DNA from: Sinomonas notoginsengisoli
Lineage (GTDB): Bacteria; Actinomycetota; Actinomycetes; Actinomycetales; Micrococcaceae
Assembly: GCF_021554725.1 (NCBI RefSeq)
Contig: NZ_JAIZDP010000002.1
Location: 186,001-250,000, forward strand
DNA: 64,000 nucleotides
Direction of reading: 5' to 3'
This document shows, piece by piece, positions 54,704 to 62,269 of this stretch (positions are counted from its first letter, which is position 1; each line of letters starts with the position of its first letter). The notes beneath the pieces were generated by a model. It ran no database searches. It saw only the letters and a list, made by a program, of their open reading frames with translations, and was not told the DNA's origin. Both the position numbers and the translations under genes were made by a program.

Positions 54704-54744
54704 TGATGGGCCAATCGTGGAGTGGGCGGGCCCGCGGGCCGGGA

Positions 54745-54750
54745 TAGACT
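54745..54750 (+). promoter_or_regulatory. Possible -10 element for crgA
   Basis: TAGACT lies 123 bases ahead of the crgA start and would give a leader of about 115 bases with a ribosome binding site, unlike the leaderless genes nearby. Confidence 0.3.
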
Positions 54751-54873
54751 GGCTAGCAGACCAGTGGCAGCCACTGAGGAGAAGTCAACAGCGGCACCCC
54801 CGGCACGTGGGCGGTGTCAGCAGGATATCAAGCAGGCCCTGCCGCGTCGGCGGACAGGCTCCGAGGAGGACGA

Positions 54874-55200
54874 GTGCCCGAGTCGACGGACAAGCCTCAG
54901 CAGAAGGCCGGCGCGAGTAGAGCCCGTGCGAGCAGGGGCGCGTCCACCAAGGACGCCGCCCGCCGAGCTGCAAAGAAGGCCAAGCGCCAGCAGCGCGCCG
55001 CCCGGGTCGCGGGCCCGACTCCCCAGTGGTACAAGTACGTCATGTTCGGGCTCATGATCGTGGGCCTGCTCTGGATCATCACGTTCTACGTCACGCAGGG
55101 CCTCTTGCCCTTCCCGGAGCTCGGGAACTGGAACATCATGATCGGGTTCGCCATCGCGATCGCAGGGTTCCTCATGACCCTCCGCTGGCGCGGCCAGTAG
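54874..55200 (+). CDS. crgA: Cell division protein CrgA
   Basis: A 108-residue membrane protein. The N-terminal 50 residues are Lys/Arg/Ala-rich and cytosolic; two helices follow (YKYVMFGLMIVGLLWIITFY and WNIMIGFAIAIAGFLMTLRW), the usual CrgA hairpin ending in WRG. It recruits or regulates FtsZ, FtsI and other division proteins. The GTG at 54874 has AGGAGG five bases upstream. No sortase gene lies between pabA and crgA, as occurs in some relatives. Confidence 0.93.
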   Translation: MPESTDKPQQKAGASRARASRGASTKDAARRAAKKAKRQQRAARVAGPTPQWYKYVMFGLMIVGLLWIITFYVTQGLLPFPELGNWNIMIGFAIAIAGFLMTLRWRGQ

Positions 55201-55247
55201 CCCACCCCGGCTGCTTGAACTGCCCGTGACGGGGTAGGTCCTCGACC

Positions 55248-55619
55248 ATGCAGCACGATCAGCTGGCCCGGCTCCAGGGACTGTTCAACACCGCGAACGG
55301 CGCGTGGCCCCTCCTGCACATGCGCAGCTTCGAGGCTGTCTTCGGCCCCAAGGTGGACACCTGGCTCGTGCGGACGGTCGCGGGCCTCCTGCTCGGGAAC
55401 GGCTATGCGCAGCTGCAGGCAGCCGCGACACCCGCGGGGGCGGAGCATGCCCGGCGCATCGGCGTCGGGACCGCGGCGACACTGCTGGCCATCGATCTCC
55501 GATAAGCCATTCCGGGGCGGATCAGCCGAATGTACCTCGTTGACGCCGTGGCAGAGGCGGCGTGGATAGCGCTGTGGCTCAGGCGCCGGAAGCCGCGGGC
55601 GCGTCGCGCTGCCCGCTGA
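55248..55619 (+). pseudogene. Small membrane protein gene interrupted by an in-frame stop
   Basis: An 85-residue frame (LQGLFNTANGAWPLLHMRSF, VDTWLVRTVAGLLLGNGYAQ, then GVGTAATLLAIDLR) ends at TAA 55503-55505. The same frame goes on for 37 more codons, GRISRMYLVDAVAEAAWIAL and a basic end, to a TGA at 55617. This second part looks like the natural last helix of the protein, so TAA probably replaced a Tyr codon. The family is unnamed as far as I know. The TAGGTC 8 bases before the ATG suggests expression is kept. Confidence 0.6.
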
Positions 55620-56871
55620 GCGCAAGCAGCACCGCCCGTCCTGTGGCCTCCCAGCCGGGCAGGAGCGGGCGCGCTGCGAGAGCCGCCGCCCGCCACCGGG
55701 CACGCACTGCCGCCTCATCCAGCCACCCCGCGAGTTCCCGTGCGAGCGGGTCCCCCAACCCTTGCTGACCGTCCCCCGCGGGGCCCGCGACCGCGCCAGC
55801 AGGCCCCAGCCCGCCGACTAGCGAAAGCCCGAGGGCCTCGACCGCACCCGTGCCTCCAGCAACGACGGCGGGGATGCCGCGCGCCAGTGACTCCGCCACG
55901 GCAAGGCCGAACGTCTCAGATTCGGACGCAAGCACCGTGAGGTCTGTCCTGGCCCACTCCGCCTCGAGTGCGTCCCCACGCAGCTCACCCGGCACGCGCA
56001 CCCGCTCGGCCAAGGCCAGCTTCGCCACGGTATCCCGTAGGCTGCGCGCGTAGGCGGGATCGGCGCCGTCATACCCGGCCAGTGTCGCCGTCCAGGGCCG
56101 GTCGCGGACGGCCGCAAGCGCGTGCACGAGCCGCAGCTGCCCCTTGCCGGGCAGGAGCGCGGCAAGGCACAGGATGTGCGGGGGTGCGCCCACCGTGAAG
56201 CTACCGACCGCCTCTGGGACGCGCACGACGCCGGGCCTCGCCACGTGCGGAGGCCGACCGTAGCGCTCGGCGAGCCTCCGCGCGGCGAACTCGCTCGGGA
56301 CCAGGACCACAGGCGCCGCGGCGAGGGCCTCGCGCTCGAGGGCGGCGAGCCGCGCGGCCTCAGGCGCGGGGAGGCCGGAAGCGTCAGCGAGGGACATGTG
56401 GACCAAGAGGCCGACGACCGTCCCCGCCTGCCCGGCTGCGCACGCTGCCACTCGGATCTCCTCGGGGGCCCCGAGCCCGAGGAGGCTGTCGACGAGGATG
56501 CCGTCCACAGTGACGCCGCTGGCCAAGGTCGGGTCTGGGCGAGTGCGGCCCACGGGGACCGGGCCGGGGGACGAACCGACGGTAGCAAGGCGGGCGTGAG
56601 CCGAGAGTGGAGGGGTCGGGGCGGCGTCGTGCGCGGGTCTGCGCTGCGGAACGAGGCGGACGGCGAGTGCCGCGGCGAGTCGGGCCCGGTCCTCTGGCGT
56701 CCCGACTGGCCACGCACCGGGCACCCCCACAACCTCCACCGCAATGCCCAACCCGGTCAGGGCCTCCGCGAGGCGCGTGTTGTAAACCGTGCCGCCGGAC
56801 GCATAGCCGAGCCCCTTGGGGACCACGAACCGGACGCTCGGCCGGGCCGGCCCGGCCACCGGGGTACTCAT
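55579..56871 (-). CDS. Family 4-type glycosyltransferase
   Basis: A 430-residue GT-B fold enzyme. The N-terminal half binds the acceptor (RFVVPKGLGYASGGTVYNTRL) and the C-terminal half the nucleotide sugar (HILCLAALLPGKGQLRLVHA, and ESETFGLAVAESLARGIPAVV, the usual E-x7-E motif). It starts 2 bases after the PTPS-like gene and is third in the MDR/PTPS/GT cluster. It probably adds a sugar to the product of the other two enzymes. A Pro/Ala-rich linker near residue 80-110 carries the dispersed repeat. Confidence 0.87.
   Translation of the reverse strand: MSTPVAGPARPSVRFVVPKGLGYASGGTVYNTRLAEALTGLGIAVEVVGVPGAWPVGTPEDRARLAAALAVRLVPQRRPAHDAAPTPPLSAHARLATVGSSPGPVPVGRTRPDPTLASGVTVDGILVDSLLGLGAPEEIRVAACAAGQAGTVVGLLVHMSLADASGLPAPEAARLAALEREALAAAPVVLVPSEFAARRLAERYGRPPHVARPGVVRVPEAVGSFTVGAPPHILCLAALLPGKGQLRLVHALAAVRDRPWTATLAGYDGADPAYARSLRDTVAKLALAERVRVPGELRGDALEAEWARTDLTVLASESETFGLAVAESLARGIPAVVAGGTGAVEALGLSLVGGLGPAGAVAGPAGDGQQGLGDPLARELAGWLDEAAVRARWRAAALAARPLLPGWEATGRAVLLALSGQRDAPAASGA
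56622..56634 (-). repeat. Dispersed 13-bp repeat, copy in glycosyltransferase linker
   Basis: The word is read as Ala-His-Asp-Ala within a Pro/Ala-rich insert between GT segments. Confidence 0.6.
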
Positions 56872-56872
56872 T

Positions 56873-57274
56873 TCACGCGCGCTGCCGCGCGCCGGGCAGC
56901 TCCACGGTGCACGAGGCCCATGCGTCCGGGTTCTCCCGCAGGGTGGCCTCCACGGCCGTGAGGTGATCGAGGCGGCGCAGATGGTCCGCAGCCACCGCCG
57001 CGACGTACTGGGCGAGGACCTCGGTGGTGGTGAGGCGGCCCGCGAAATCGGGGTGCTCGTCGAGGTTGCGGTACCGCAGGCCGTCGAGGATCTCGGCGAG
57101 GAGGCCCGAGGCCTCGCCGATGTCCATGACAATCGAATTCGCATCGAGGGCGTCGGCTCGGACCGTCAGCTCGACGACGAATGTGGCGCCGTGCAGGCCC
57201 TGCGCTGGGCCGAATGCGGGGTGCGGGAGGCTGTGGGCGATCATCATGTGGTCACGGACCGTGAGGCTGAACAT
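56873..57274 (-). CDS. PTPS/QueD-fold protein with altered active site
   Basis: A 133-residue member of the 6-pyruvoyltetrahydropterin synthase fold. Two zinc histidines are kept (His14 in MIAHSL, His28 in GLHGA), but the third is Ala30. The catalytic Cys that usually precedes HGH is absent (FGPAQGLHG), and the Asp-His of the LDHRNLND motif is Arg67-Tyr68 (LRYRNLDE). Pterin-contact glutamates remain in TTTEVLA and RENPDAWA. Canonical lyase chemistry thus seems unlikely. The ATG at 57274 has AAGGAGGAGC upstream. It lies between an MDR dehydrogenase and a glycosyltransferase on one transcript. Confidence 0.85.
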   Translation of the reverse strand: MFSLTVRDHMMIAHSLPHPAFGPAQGLHGATFVVELTVRADALDANSIVMDIGEASGLLAEILDGLRYRNLDEHPDFAGRLTTTEVLAQYVAAVAADHLRRLDHLTAVEATLRENPDAWASCTVELPGARQRA

Positions 57275-57330
57275 GCTCCTCCTTGGTGGCGGGGCGGGTA
57301 GGCGGGCGGTGAGGGATTCTGGGGCCGGTG

Positions 57331-58350
57331 CTACGTCGCGCCCGGGTAGCGGATCACGTGGCACAACCCCGGCCACTGGCCGGCGACATCACGGCCCTCG
57401 GCCAGCCGGTCCATCGTGGCGGGGAGGTCGGCGAAGTCGGATGGCGCGCCGAGGAACTGGTCGAACGAGGGGTCCGCGAGGAGATCCAGCGCGAGGGCGA
57501 GCCGCTGCGCCGTGGTGCGCCGGAACCGGCGTGGCAGAGCGACCTCGCCCACCTGGCTGGCCCGCAGCGTGAGGCGCCGCGCGTGGAAGTCCCCGCCGAG
57601 GGGAACGCCCACGATGCCCTCGCCGTACCAGGAGAGCTCAATGATCTCGCCGTCGTCGCCGACGATCTCGAGGCAGCGCGTCAGGCCCTCGGCAGTGGCG
57701 GAGGCATGGATGACGATGTCGCAGTCCCCCGAGGCCGCCTCCGGGAGGGCGAACGCCACACCCAGCGACTCAAGGAGCTCGGCCCGGGCCGGGTCCGAGT
57801 CAACAGCCTCGAGCCGCTCAAGGGGGAACCGGCGCAGGAGCGCGGCCACCGAGGCGCCGATGAGCCCGCAGCCGACCACCGCGAGCCGGTCACCGATCCT
57901 CGGACCCGCCTCCCACAGCGCGTTGATCGCGGTCTCCACGGCACCGGCGAGGAGCGCGCGCTGGGGCGGGACGTCGCTCGGCACGGGGGTGAGGTCCGAG
58001 GCGGGCACGACGTAGCGGTCCTGATGGGGGAAGAGGCAGAAGACGGTGCGGCCCTCGAGCTCGGCTGGCCCCTCCTCGACCACGCCTACCGAGAGGTACC
58101 CGTACTTCACTGGCGCGGGGAAGCGGCCAGCCTGATGCGGCGCCTCCATGAGGTCCTCGACGCTGGGGGGGACCCGGCAGGCGTGGACCAGGTTCTCTGT
58201 CCCGCGGGAGTGGCCCGAGTAGAGCGTGCGGACCAGCGCCTCGCCCTTGCGCAGAGTGGGCAGCGGTGCACTGCGGAGCTCGCCGCGGTACGGACCCGTG
58301 GTCCAGTAGGCGGTGGCGGTGTGCGGGGTGGTCCTGCCGGGCTCGGCCAT
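57331..58350 (-). CDS. MDR-family dehydrogenase lacking catalytic zinc ligands
   Basis: A 339-residue medium-chain dehydrogenase-like protein. The NAD(P) fold has LAVVGCGLIGASVAALLRRF. The loop LYSGHSRGTENLVHACRVPP replaces the zinc Cys region of alcohol dehydrogenases and resembles the SGxSRGTE of BchC-type proteins. It is first in the cluster with the PTPS-like and glycosyltransferase genes. The minus-strand TAGTGT (58357-58362) ends 7 bases before the ATG, so the cluster may start with a leaderless mRNA. The substrate is unknown. Confidence 0.86.
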   Translation of the reverse strand: MAEPGRTTPHTATAYWTTGPYRGELRSAPLPTLRKGEALVRTLYSGHSRGTENLVHACRVPPSVEDLMEAPHQAGRFPAPVKYGYLSVGVVEEGPAELEGRTVFCLFPHQDRYVVPASDLTPVPSDVPPQRALLAGAVETAINALWEAGPRIGDRLAVVGCGLIGASVAALLRRFPLERLEAVDSDPARAELLESLGVAFALPEAASGDCDIVIHASATAEGLTRCLEIVGDDGEIIELSWYGEGIVGVPLGGDFHARRLTLRASQVGEVALPRRFRRTTAQRLALALDLLADPSFDQFLGAPSDFADLPATMDRLAEGRDVAGQWPGLCHVIRYPGAT

Positions 58351-58356
58351 GCCCCG

Positions 58357-58362
58357 ACACTA
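58357..58362 (-). promoter_or_regulatory. Putative -10 element of the MDR/PTPS/GT cluster
   Basis: TAGTGT on the minus strand ends 7 bases before the ATG at 58350. Confidence 0.4.
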
Positions 58363-58416
58363 CCCACGCCGCCCGCCCTCGGACCAGAATGCCCGGGCCG
58401 GGCGCGGCGGCTCGCC

Positions 58417-58422
58417 TAGACT
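58417..58422 (+). promoter_or_regulatory. Putative -10 element of alaX-trpF
   Basis: TAGACT ends 7 bases before the GTG at 58429, divergent from the MDR promoter 55 bases away. Confidence 0.4.
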
Positions 58423-58428
58423 AGAGGG

Positions 58429-59130
58429 GTGGAAACGGCCCTGACCCAGCAGACCAACGCGTACTTCGACGACACCTACCTCACCGAGACCGCCGCCACG
58501 GTGGTCGCCTCGGGTGCAGGCGAAGAGGGCGCGTGGGCCGCGGTCTCCCCGAACATCTTCCACCCGAAGGGCGGCGGGCAGCCCAGCGACGAGGGGTCGC
58601 TCGACGGCGCGCCGGTCACCCCCGTGCGCACCGAGTCCGGACTGGTGGTCCTCACCGGAGTGGCGTCCGAGACCGAGGTGGGTGCCGGCGTCGTGTGCCG
58701 CATCGATCCCGAGCTCCGCCGCCGGCACGCCGCCCTCCATACCGCGGGGCACATCCTGGGCCACCTCGGCGAGTCGCGGGGCTGGCAGCACTCCGGGCAC
58801 TCGCACTTCCCCGGGCAGGCGCGCCTCGACTTCGAGCCCGCCGGGCACGAGGACGAGCTGGCCAGCCCAGAGCTGCGCGAGGCCGTGCGGGCGGAGTTCC
58901 AGGCCCAGATGGACGAGGTGCTGGCGCGCGGAGGGGCCGTCTCCTCATCTGTGGACCCCCAGGGGCACCGGACGGTGACGATCGAGGGCGTCAGCACCGA
59001 GCCGTGCGGCGGCACGCACGTGCGCACGCTCGCAGACCTGACAGGCGTGCGGATCCTCGAGGTCAAGGTAAAGCGCGGCGCCATCAAGGTCCGATACGAG
59101 GCGGAGCACGCCACGAAGGGACCGGCCTGA
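58429..59130 (+). CDS. alaX: AlaX-type trans-editing protein
   Basis: A 233-residue free-standing editing domain related to alanyl-tRNA synthetase. Zinc ligands are in HTAGH and PCGGTH. The glycine-rich strand FHPKGGGQPSDEG is typical. It should clear Ser or Gly mis-attached to tRNA-Ala in the cytosol. The start is a GTG at 58429 behind a -10 hexamer. Its stop shares one base with the trpF start, so the two genes are coupled. Confidence 0.9.
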   Translation: METALTQQTNAYFDDTYLTETAATVVASGAGEEGAWAAVSPNIFHPKGGGQPSDEGSLDGAPVTPVRTESGLVVLTGVASETEVGAGVVCRIDPELRRRHAALHTAGHILGHLGESRGWQHSGHSHFPGQARLDFEPAGHEDELASPELREAVRAEFQAQMDEVLARGGAVSSSVDPQGHRTVTIEGVSTEPCGGTHVRTLADLTGVRILEVKVKRGAIKVRYEAEHATKGPA

Positions 59131-59759
59131 TGCTCTGGGTCAAGATCTGCGGGCTGTCCACGCCCGAGGCCGTCGAGGCGGCTGTCGAGGCAGGCGCCGA
59201 CGCGGTCGGGTTTGTGCTCTCTGAGGGCAGCCCCCGGACGGTCGACGCCGCGCTAGCGGCCTCGCTGGTCCGCGCAGCCCGGGAGGCTGCTCACCGCGCG
59301 GGGCGTTCCGTGGAGACGGTGGCTGTGGTGCGCAACCAGACGCTCGACGACGTCGCGCGGCTCGCGCGCGCGGCGGACGTGGACGCTGTCCAGCTTCACG
59401 GCGACGAGCCGGAGGCCGTTGCCGCAGCGCTCCGCGCGGCCGGTTTCCGCGTGATCCGGGCCCTAGCCGCGGGCGAGTACACGCGCCGCACCGCCGAGGG
59501 CTGGTCCTCGCCGGACCGGCTCCTGCTCGACGCGGCCGTGCCGGGCTCCGGCGCCCGGTTCTCCGACGATGAGCTCGGCTCCGCGCCCGCCGGGTTCTGG
59601 GCTCTGGCGGGCGGCCTTTCCCCGGAGAACGTGGCCGAGGCCGTTGCGGCGCTGCGGCCGGGAGGCGTGGACGTCTCGAGCGGGGTGGAGTCCTCGCGCG
59701 GCATTAAGGACCTTGGACTCATCCGGGCGTTCATCGCGGCGGCCCGCACGGCCCTCTGA
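59130..59759 (+). CDS. trpF: Phosphoribosylanthranilate isomerase
   Basis: A 209-residue TIM-barrel isomerase of tryptophan synthesis. The start VKICGLSTPEAVEAAVEAGA carries the catalytic Cys, AVQLHGDEPE and LLLDAAVPGSGARF follow, the latter with the catalytic Asp, and the phosphate site is GGLSPENV with DVSSGVE. Many actinobacteria lack TrpF and use the dual HisA/TrpF enzyme PriA, so a separate trpF, not in a trp operon, is notable. Start at the ATG that overlaps alaX. Confidence 0.92.
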   Translation: MLWVKICGLSTPEAVEAAVEAGADAVGFVLSEGSPRTVDAALAASLVRAAREAAHRAGRSVETVAVVRNQTLDDVARLARAADVDAVQLHGDEPEAVAAALRAAGFRVIRALAAGEYTRRTAEGWSSPDRLLLDAAVPGSGARFSDDELGSAPAGFWALAGGLSPENVAEAVAALRPGGVDVSSGVESSRGIKDLGLIRAFIAAARTAL

Positions 59760-59794
59760 CCTCCCCCGGTTCTCGCCGCCCATCCGCTTCCCTC

Positions 59795-59821
59795 GGGAGC
59801 CGGTGCGTGACACCGGCTCCC
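59795..59821. terminator. Terminator between trpF and DUF4383
   Basis: GGGAGCCGGTG (59795-59805) pairs perfectly with 59811-59821 across a 5-base loop, between converging genes. Confidence 0.7.
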
Positions 59822-59857
59822 CGAGTGCATCTGGTCTGGGGCCGGGGGCGACCCGAC

Positions 59858-60319
59858 TCAGTGGTGGGTAGGGTGCGCGGCGCGGGAGGCCGCCGTCGTG
59901 CGTCCGAGGATGAGGCCCAGCACGAGCATCCCCACGCCGAGGAGCAGGTGCAGCCCGTTGTCCGCCGCGTTGAGAGGCACGAAGTTCCCCGCGGATTCCC
60001 CGCCGAACACGAGGCCATACACGAACAGGACCAGGTAGACCGCGCCGCCCCACGTGAGGAAGGCCTTGGCTCCGCCCGCCGTGCGGCCGAGAGCAAGCCC
60101 GGCCACGCCGAACAGCAGGTGGACCACGTTGTGCAGGACCGAGACCTGGAACAGGCCCAGCAGGTACGCGTCTGAGTGGTGCCCCGCGAATCCGAGGCCC
60201 GAGCCGGAGGTGATGCCGGGGATGAAGCCCAGCACGCCGACGAGGAGGAAGACGGCGCCCACGGCCGACGCGGCGATCTGGACGGCGGTGCGGCGTTGCG
60301 AGAGGACTGAGGTGGACAT
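59858..60319 (-). CDS. DUF4383 membrane protein
   Basis: A 153-residue protein with four predicted helices, matching actinobacterial DUF4383: VQIAASAVGAVFLLVGVLGF, HNVVHLLFGVAGLALGR and NAADNGLHLLLGVGMLVLG. The repeated N-x-x-H-x-L pattern is typical. The function is unknown. The ATG at 60319 has AGGAG upstream. Near the C-terminus a one-mismatch copy of the dispersed repeat is read as Arg-Thr-Thr-Ala. Confidence 0.88.
   Translation of the reverse strand: MSTSVLSQRRTAVQIAASAVGAVFLLVGVLGFIPGITSGSGLGFAGHHSDAYLLGLFQVSVLHNVVHLLFGVAGLALGRTAGGAKAFLTWGGAVYLVLFVYGLVFGGESAGNFVPLNAADNGLHLLLGVGMLVLGLILGRTTAASRAAHPTHH
59891..59902 (-). repeat. Dispersed repeat, imperfect copy in DUF4383 gene
   Basis: CGCCGTCGTGCG matches 12 of 13 bases and is read in a third frame (Arg-Thr-Thr-Ala) near the end of the protein. 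Confidence 0.5.
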
Positions 60320-60439
60320 AACTACTCCTAATGGTGGTCCGGCGGCCCTACCGGGCGCCGGTGCGGTATGCCCGCATCTCCACTTCGAAGCCGCCGCCGA
60401 GCCGGATTGGTTCTCCGGCGGTGCGGGTAGCACTGGGGC

Positions 60440-60571
60440 ATGGGTATGCGTGACAAGTGCGGAAATGAGCACGAGAAGACCTCCACCCTCGCTTCAGGGG
60501 AAACGACCGGAACGATGCGCAGCTTCGCAACGGCAAGCGGCGCGGCGGAACTCTCGGATCGGGTCCGGTAG
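60440..60571 (+). CDS. Possible 43-residue ORF abutting the HAD gene
   Basis: An ATG at 60440 reads 43 codons to a TAG that touches the HAD start (TAGATG). TAGCAC lies 7 bases upstream, a weak -10. The peptide (MGMRDKCGNEHEKTSTLASG, then MRSFATASGAAELSDRVR) matches no family I know. Contact with the next gene favours coupling, but it could be chance. Confidence 0.3.
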   Translation: MGMRDKCGNEHEKTSTLASGETTGTMRSFATASGAAELSDRVR

Positions 60572-61261
60572 ATGGGGGCGCTGCGGGGCGTGCTGTTCGA
60601 CGTGGACGGCACGCTCGTGGACTCGACCTACTTCCACACGCTCGCGTGGTGGCACGGATTCCGCCGGTTCGGGCATGACGTGCGGATGAACGAGATCCAT
60701 CGACGGGTGGGAATGGGCGGTCAGAAAATCGTGGAGCACCTGCTCGGGCCCGAGCGGGACGCCTCCCAGGACCAGGAGATCCTGGATACCCACGCCGCGG
60801 TGTTCTCGACATTCTGGACGCACCTGCGCCGGTTCGACGGCGCGCGGGATCTCCTGGGGCGCTGCAAGGGCGCTGGGCTCACGGTGGTGCTGGCCTCCTC
60901 GGCTCGCCAGCAGGACCTCGACGTGCTGCGCGCGGTGATCGGCGCGGACAAGTTCGTGGATGCAGCGACGAGCTCCGCCGACGCCAAGGAGTCCAAGCCC
61001 GCGCCGGACATCCTCGTCGCGGCCCTCAAGGCAGGCGGCCTCGAGGCCTCCGAGGTGCTCTTCGTGGGCGACGCGGTGTGGGACGTGCAGGCGGCCTCGG
61101 CCCTGGGCATCCGGACAATCGGCCTGGCGTGCGGCGGGTACAGCGCCGCCGAGCTCGAGGATGCCGGGGCCGCGGAGGTGTTCGACTCGCCGCGCGCCCT
61201 CGTGGAAGGTTTCGAGTCGAGCCTGATGGGGCGAGCGCTCTCCGGCGCCGAGTCCGGCTAG
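60572..61261 (+). CDS. HAD-superfamily phosphatase
   Basis: A 229-residue HAD hydrolase of the beta-phosphoglucomutase-like type with a helical cap. Motif I is LFDVDGTLVD, motif II VVLASSARQQDLDVL, motif III the Lys in ESKPAPDI and motif IV FVGDAVWDVQAA. It should dephosphorylate a small metabolite. The next gene, an exonuclease, is 61 bases away on the same strand. Confidence 0.9.
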   Translation: MGALRGVLFDVDGTLVDSTYFHTLAWWHGFRRFGHDVRMNEIHRRVGMGGQKIVEHLLGPERDASQDQEILDTHAAVFSTFWTHLRRFDGARDLLGRCKGAGLTVVLASSARQQDLDVLRAVIGADKFVDAATSSADAKESKPAPDILVAALKAGGLEASEVLFVGDAVWDVQAASALGIRTIGLACGGYSAAELEDAGAAEVFDSPRALVEGFESSLMGRALSGAESG

Positions 61262-61322
61262 AGCCCGGGCCTTGGAGGCGGCTCCTCCGGGATCCGGGTG
61301 ACGCGCCGTGTCAGGATGGGCT

Positions 61323-62264
61323 ATGCCCGAGCGCCTGATGCTGTTGGACACCGCTTCGTTGTACTTCCGGGCCTTCCACGGCGTGCCCGCGAACATCCGG
61401 CGCGAGGACGGGACGCCCGTCAATGCCGTGCGCGGGCTGCTGGACATGATCGCTCGCCTCACCACCGACTTCGGGGCCACGCATCTCGTGGCGTGCTGGG
61501 ACGACGACTGGCGGCCCAAGTGGCGGGTGGACATCATCCCCTCGTACAAGGCCCACAGGGTCGAGCGGCGCGTGGCTGGGGGTCCCGACATCGAGACGGT
61601 GCCGGCCGACCTCGTGTCCCAAGTCCCACTCATCCGTCACGTCCTCACTCTGGCGGGGATCGCCGTCGTGGGTGCGGCAGAGCACGAGGCCGACGACGTG
61701 ATCGGCACCTATGCGACGGGCGCGGACATGGCCGTGGATGTGGTGACCGGGGACCGCGACCTGTTTCAAGTGGTCGACGACGAGCATGAGGTCCGCGTCA
61801 TCTATACCGCGCGTGGCATGAAGAATCTCGAGGTCGTGACGGATGCGGTCGTGGTAGGGAAGTACCGGGTACTGCCGGAGCAGTACGCCGACTATGCGGT
61901 GCTGCGGGGCGACAGCTCGGACGGACTGCCCGGGGTGGCCGGGATCGGAGAGAAGTCCGCGGCGACGCTGCTCGTGCGCTTCGGCACCCTTGACGGCCTG
62001 CTCGAGGCGGCAGAGGATCCAGAAGGCGGCCTGCCCGCACCGATGCAGGCCAAGCTCTCCGCCGCCGCCGACTACCTCGAGGTGGCACCCGTCGTCGTGA
62101 ACGTGGTCCGCGACCTCACACTGCCCTCGCTGGAGGCGGCGGGGGCACGGCTCCGGGCGGTCGACGGCGAGCCTCGCCTCGAGCTCGAACAGCTCGCCTC
62201 AGGCTGGAACCTCGGCGGGTCGGTGAAGCGCCTCCTCGCAGCGCTCGACCGCTATGGGCGCTGA
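61323..62264 (+). CDS. 5'-3' exonuclease / flap-endonuclease-like protein
   Basis: A 313-residue protein like the N-terminal nuclease domain of DNA polymerase I, without a polymerase. Acidic metal ligands appear in MLLDTASLYFRAFHG, ACWDDDWRPKWR, EHEADDVIGTYA and VVTGDRDLFQ; a helix-hairpin-helix follows (GDSSDGLPGVAGIGEKSAAT). It should degrade RNA or DNA flaps in repair or replication. The ATG at 61323 is used; a GTG at 61308 is possible. Confidence 0.93.
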   Translation: MPERLMLLDTASLYFRAFHGVPANIRREDGTPVNAVRGLLDMIARLTTDFGATHLVACWDDDWRPKWRVDIIPSYKAHRVERRVAGGPDIETVPADLVSQVPLIRHVLTLAGIAVVGAAEHEADDVIGTYATGADMAVDVVTGDRDLFQVVDDEHEVRVIYTARGMKNLEVVTDAVVVGKYRVLPEQYADYAVLRGDSSDGLPGVAGIGEKSAATLLVRFGTLDGLLEAAEDPEGGLPAPMQAKLSAAADYLEVAPVVVNVVRDLTLPSLEAAGARLRAVDGEPRLELEQLASGWNLGGSVKRLLAALDRYGR

Positions 62265-62269
62265 GGGCC

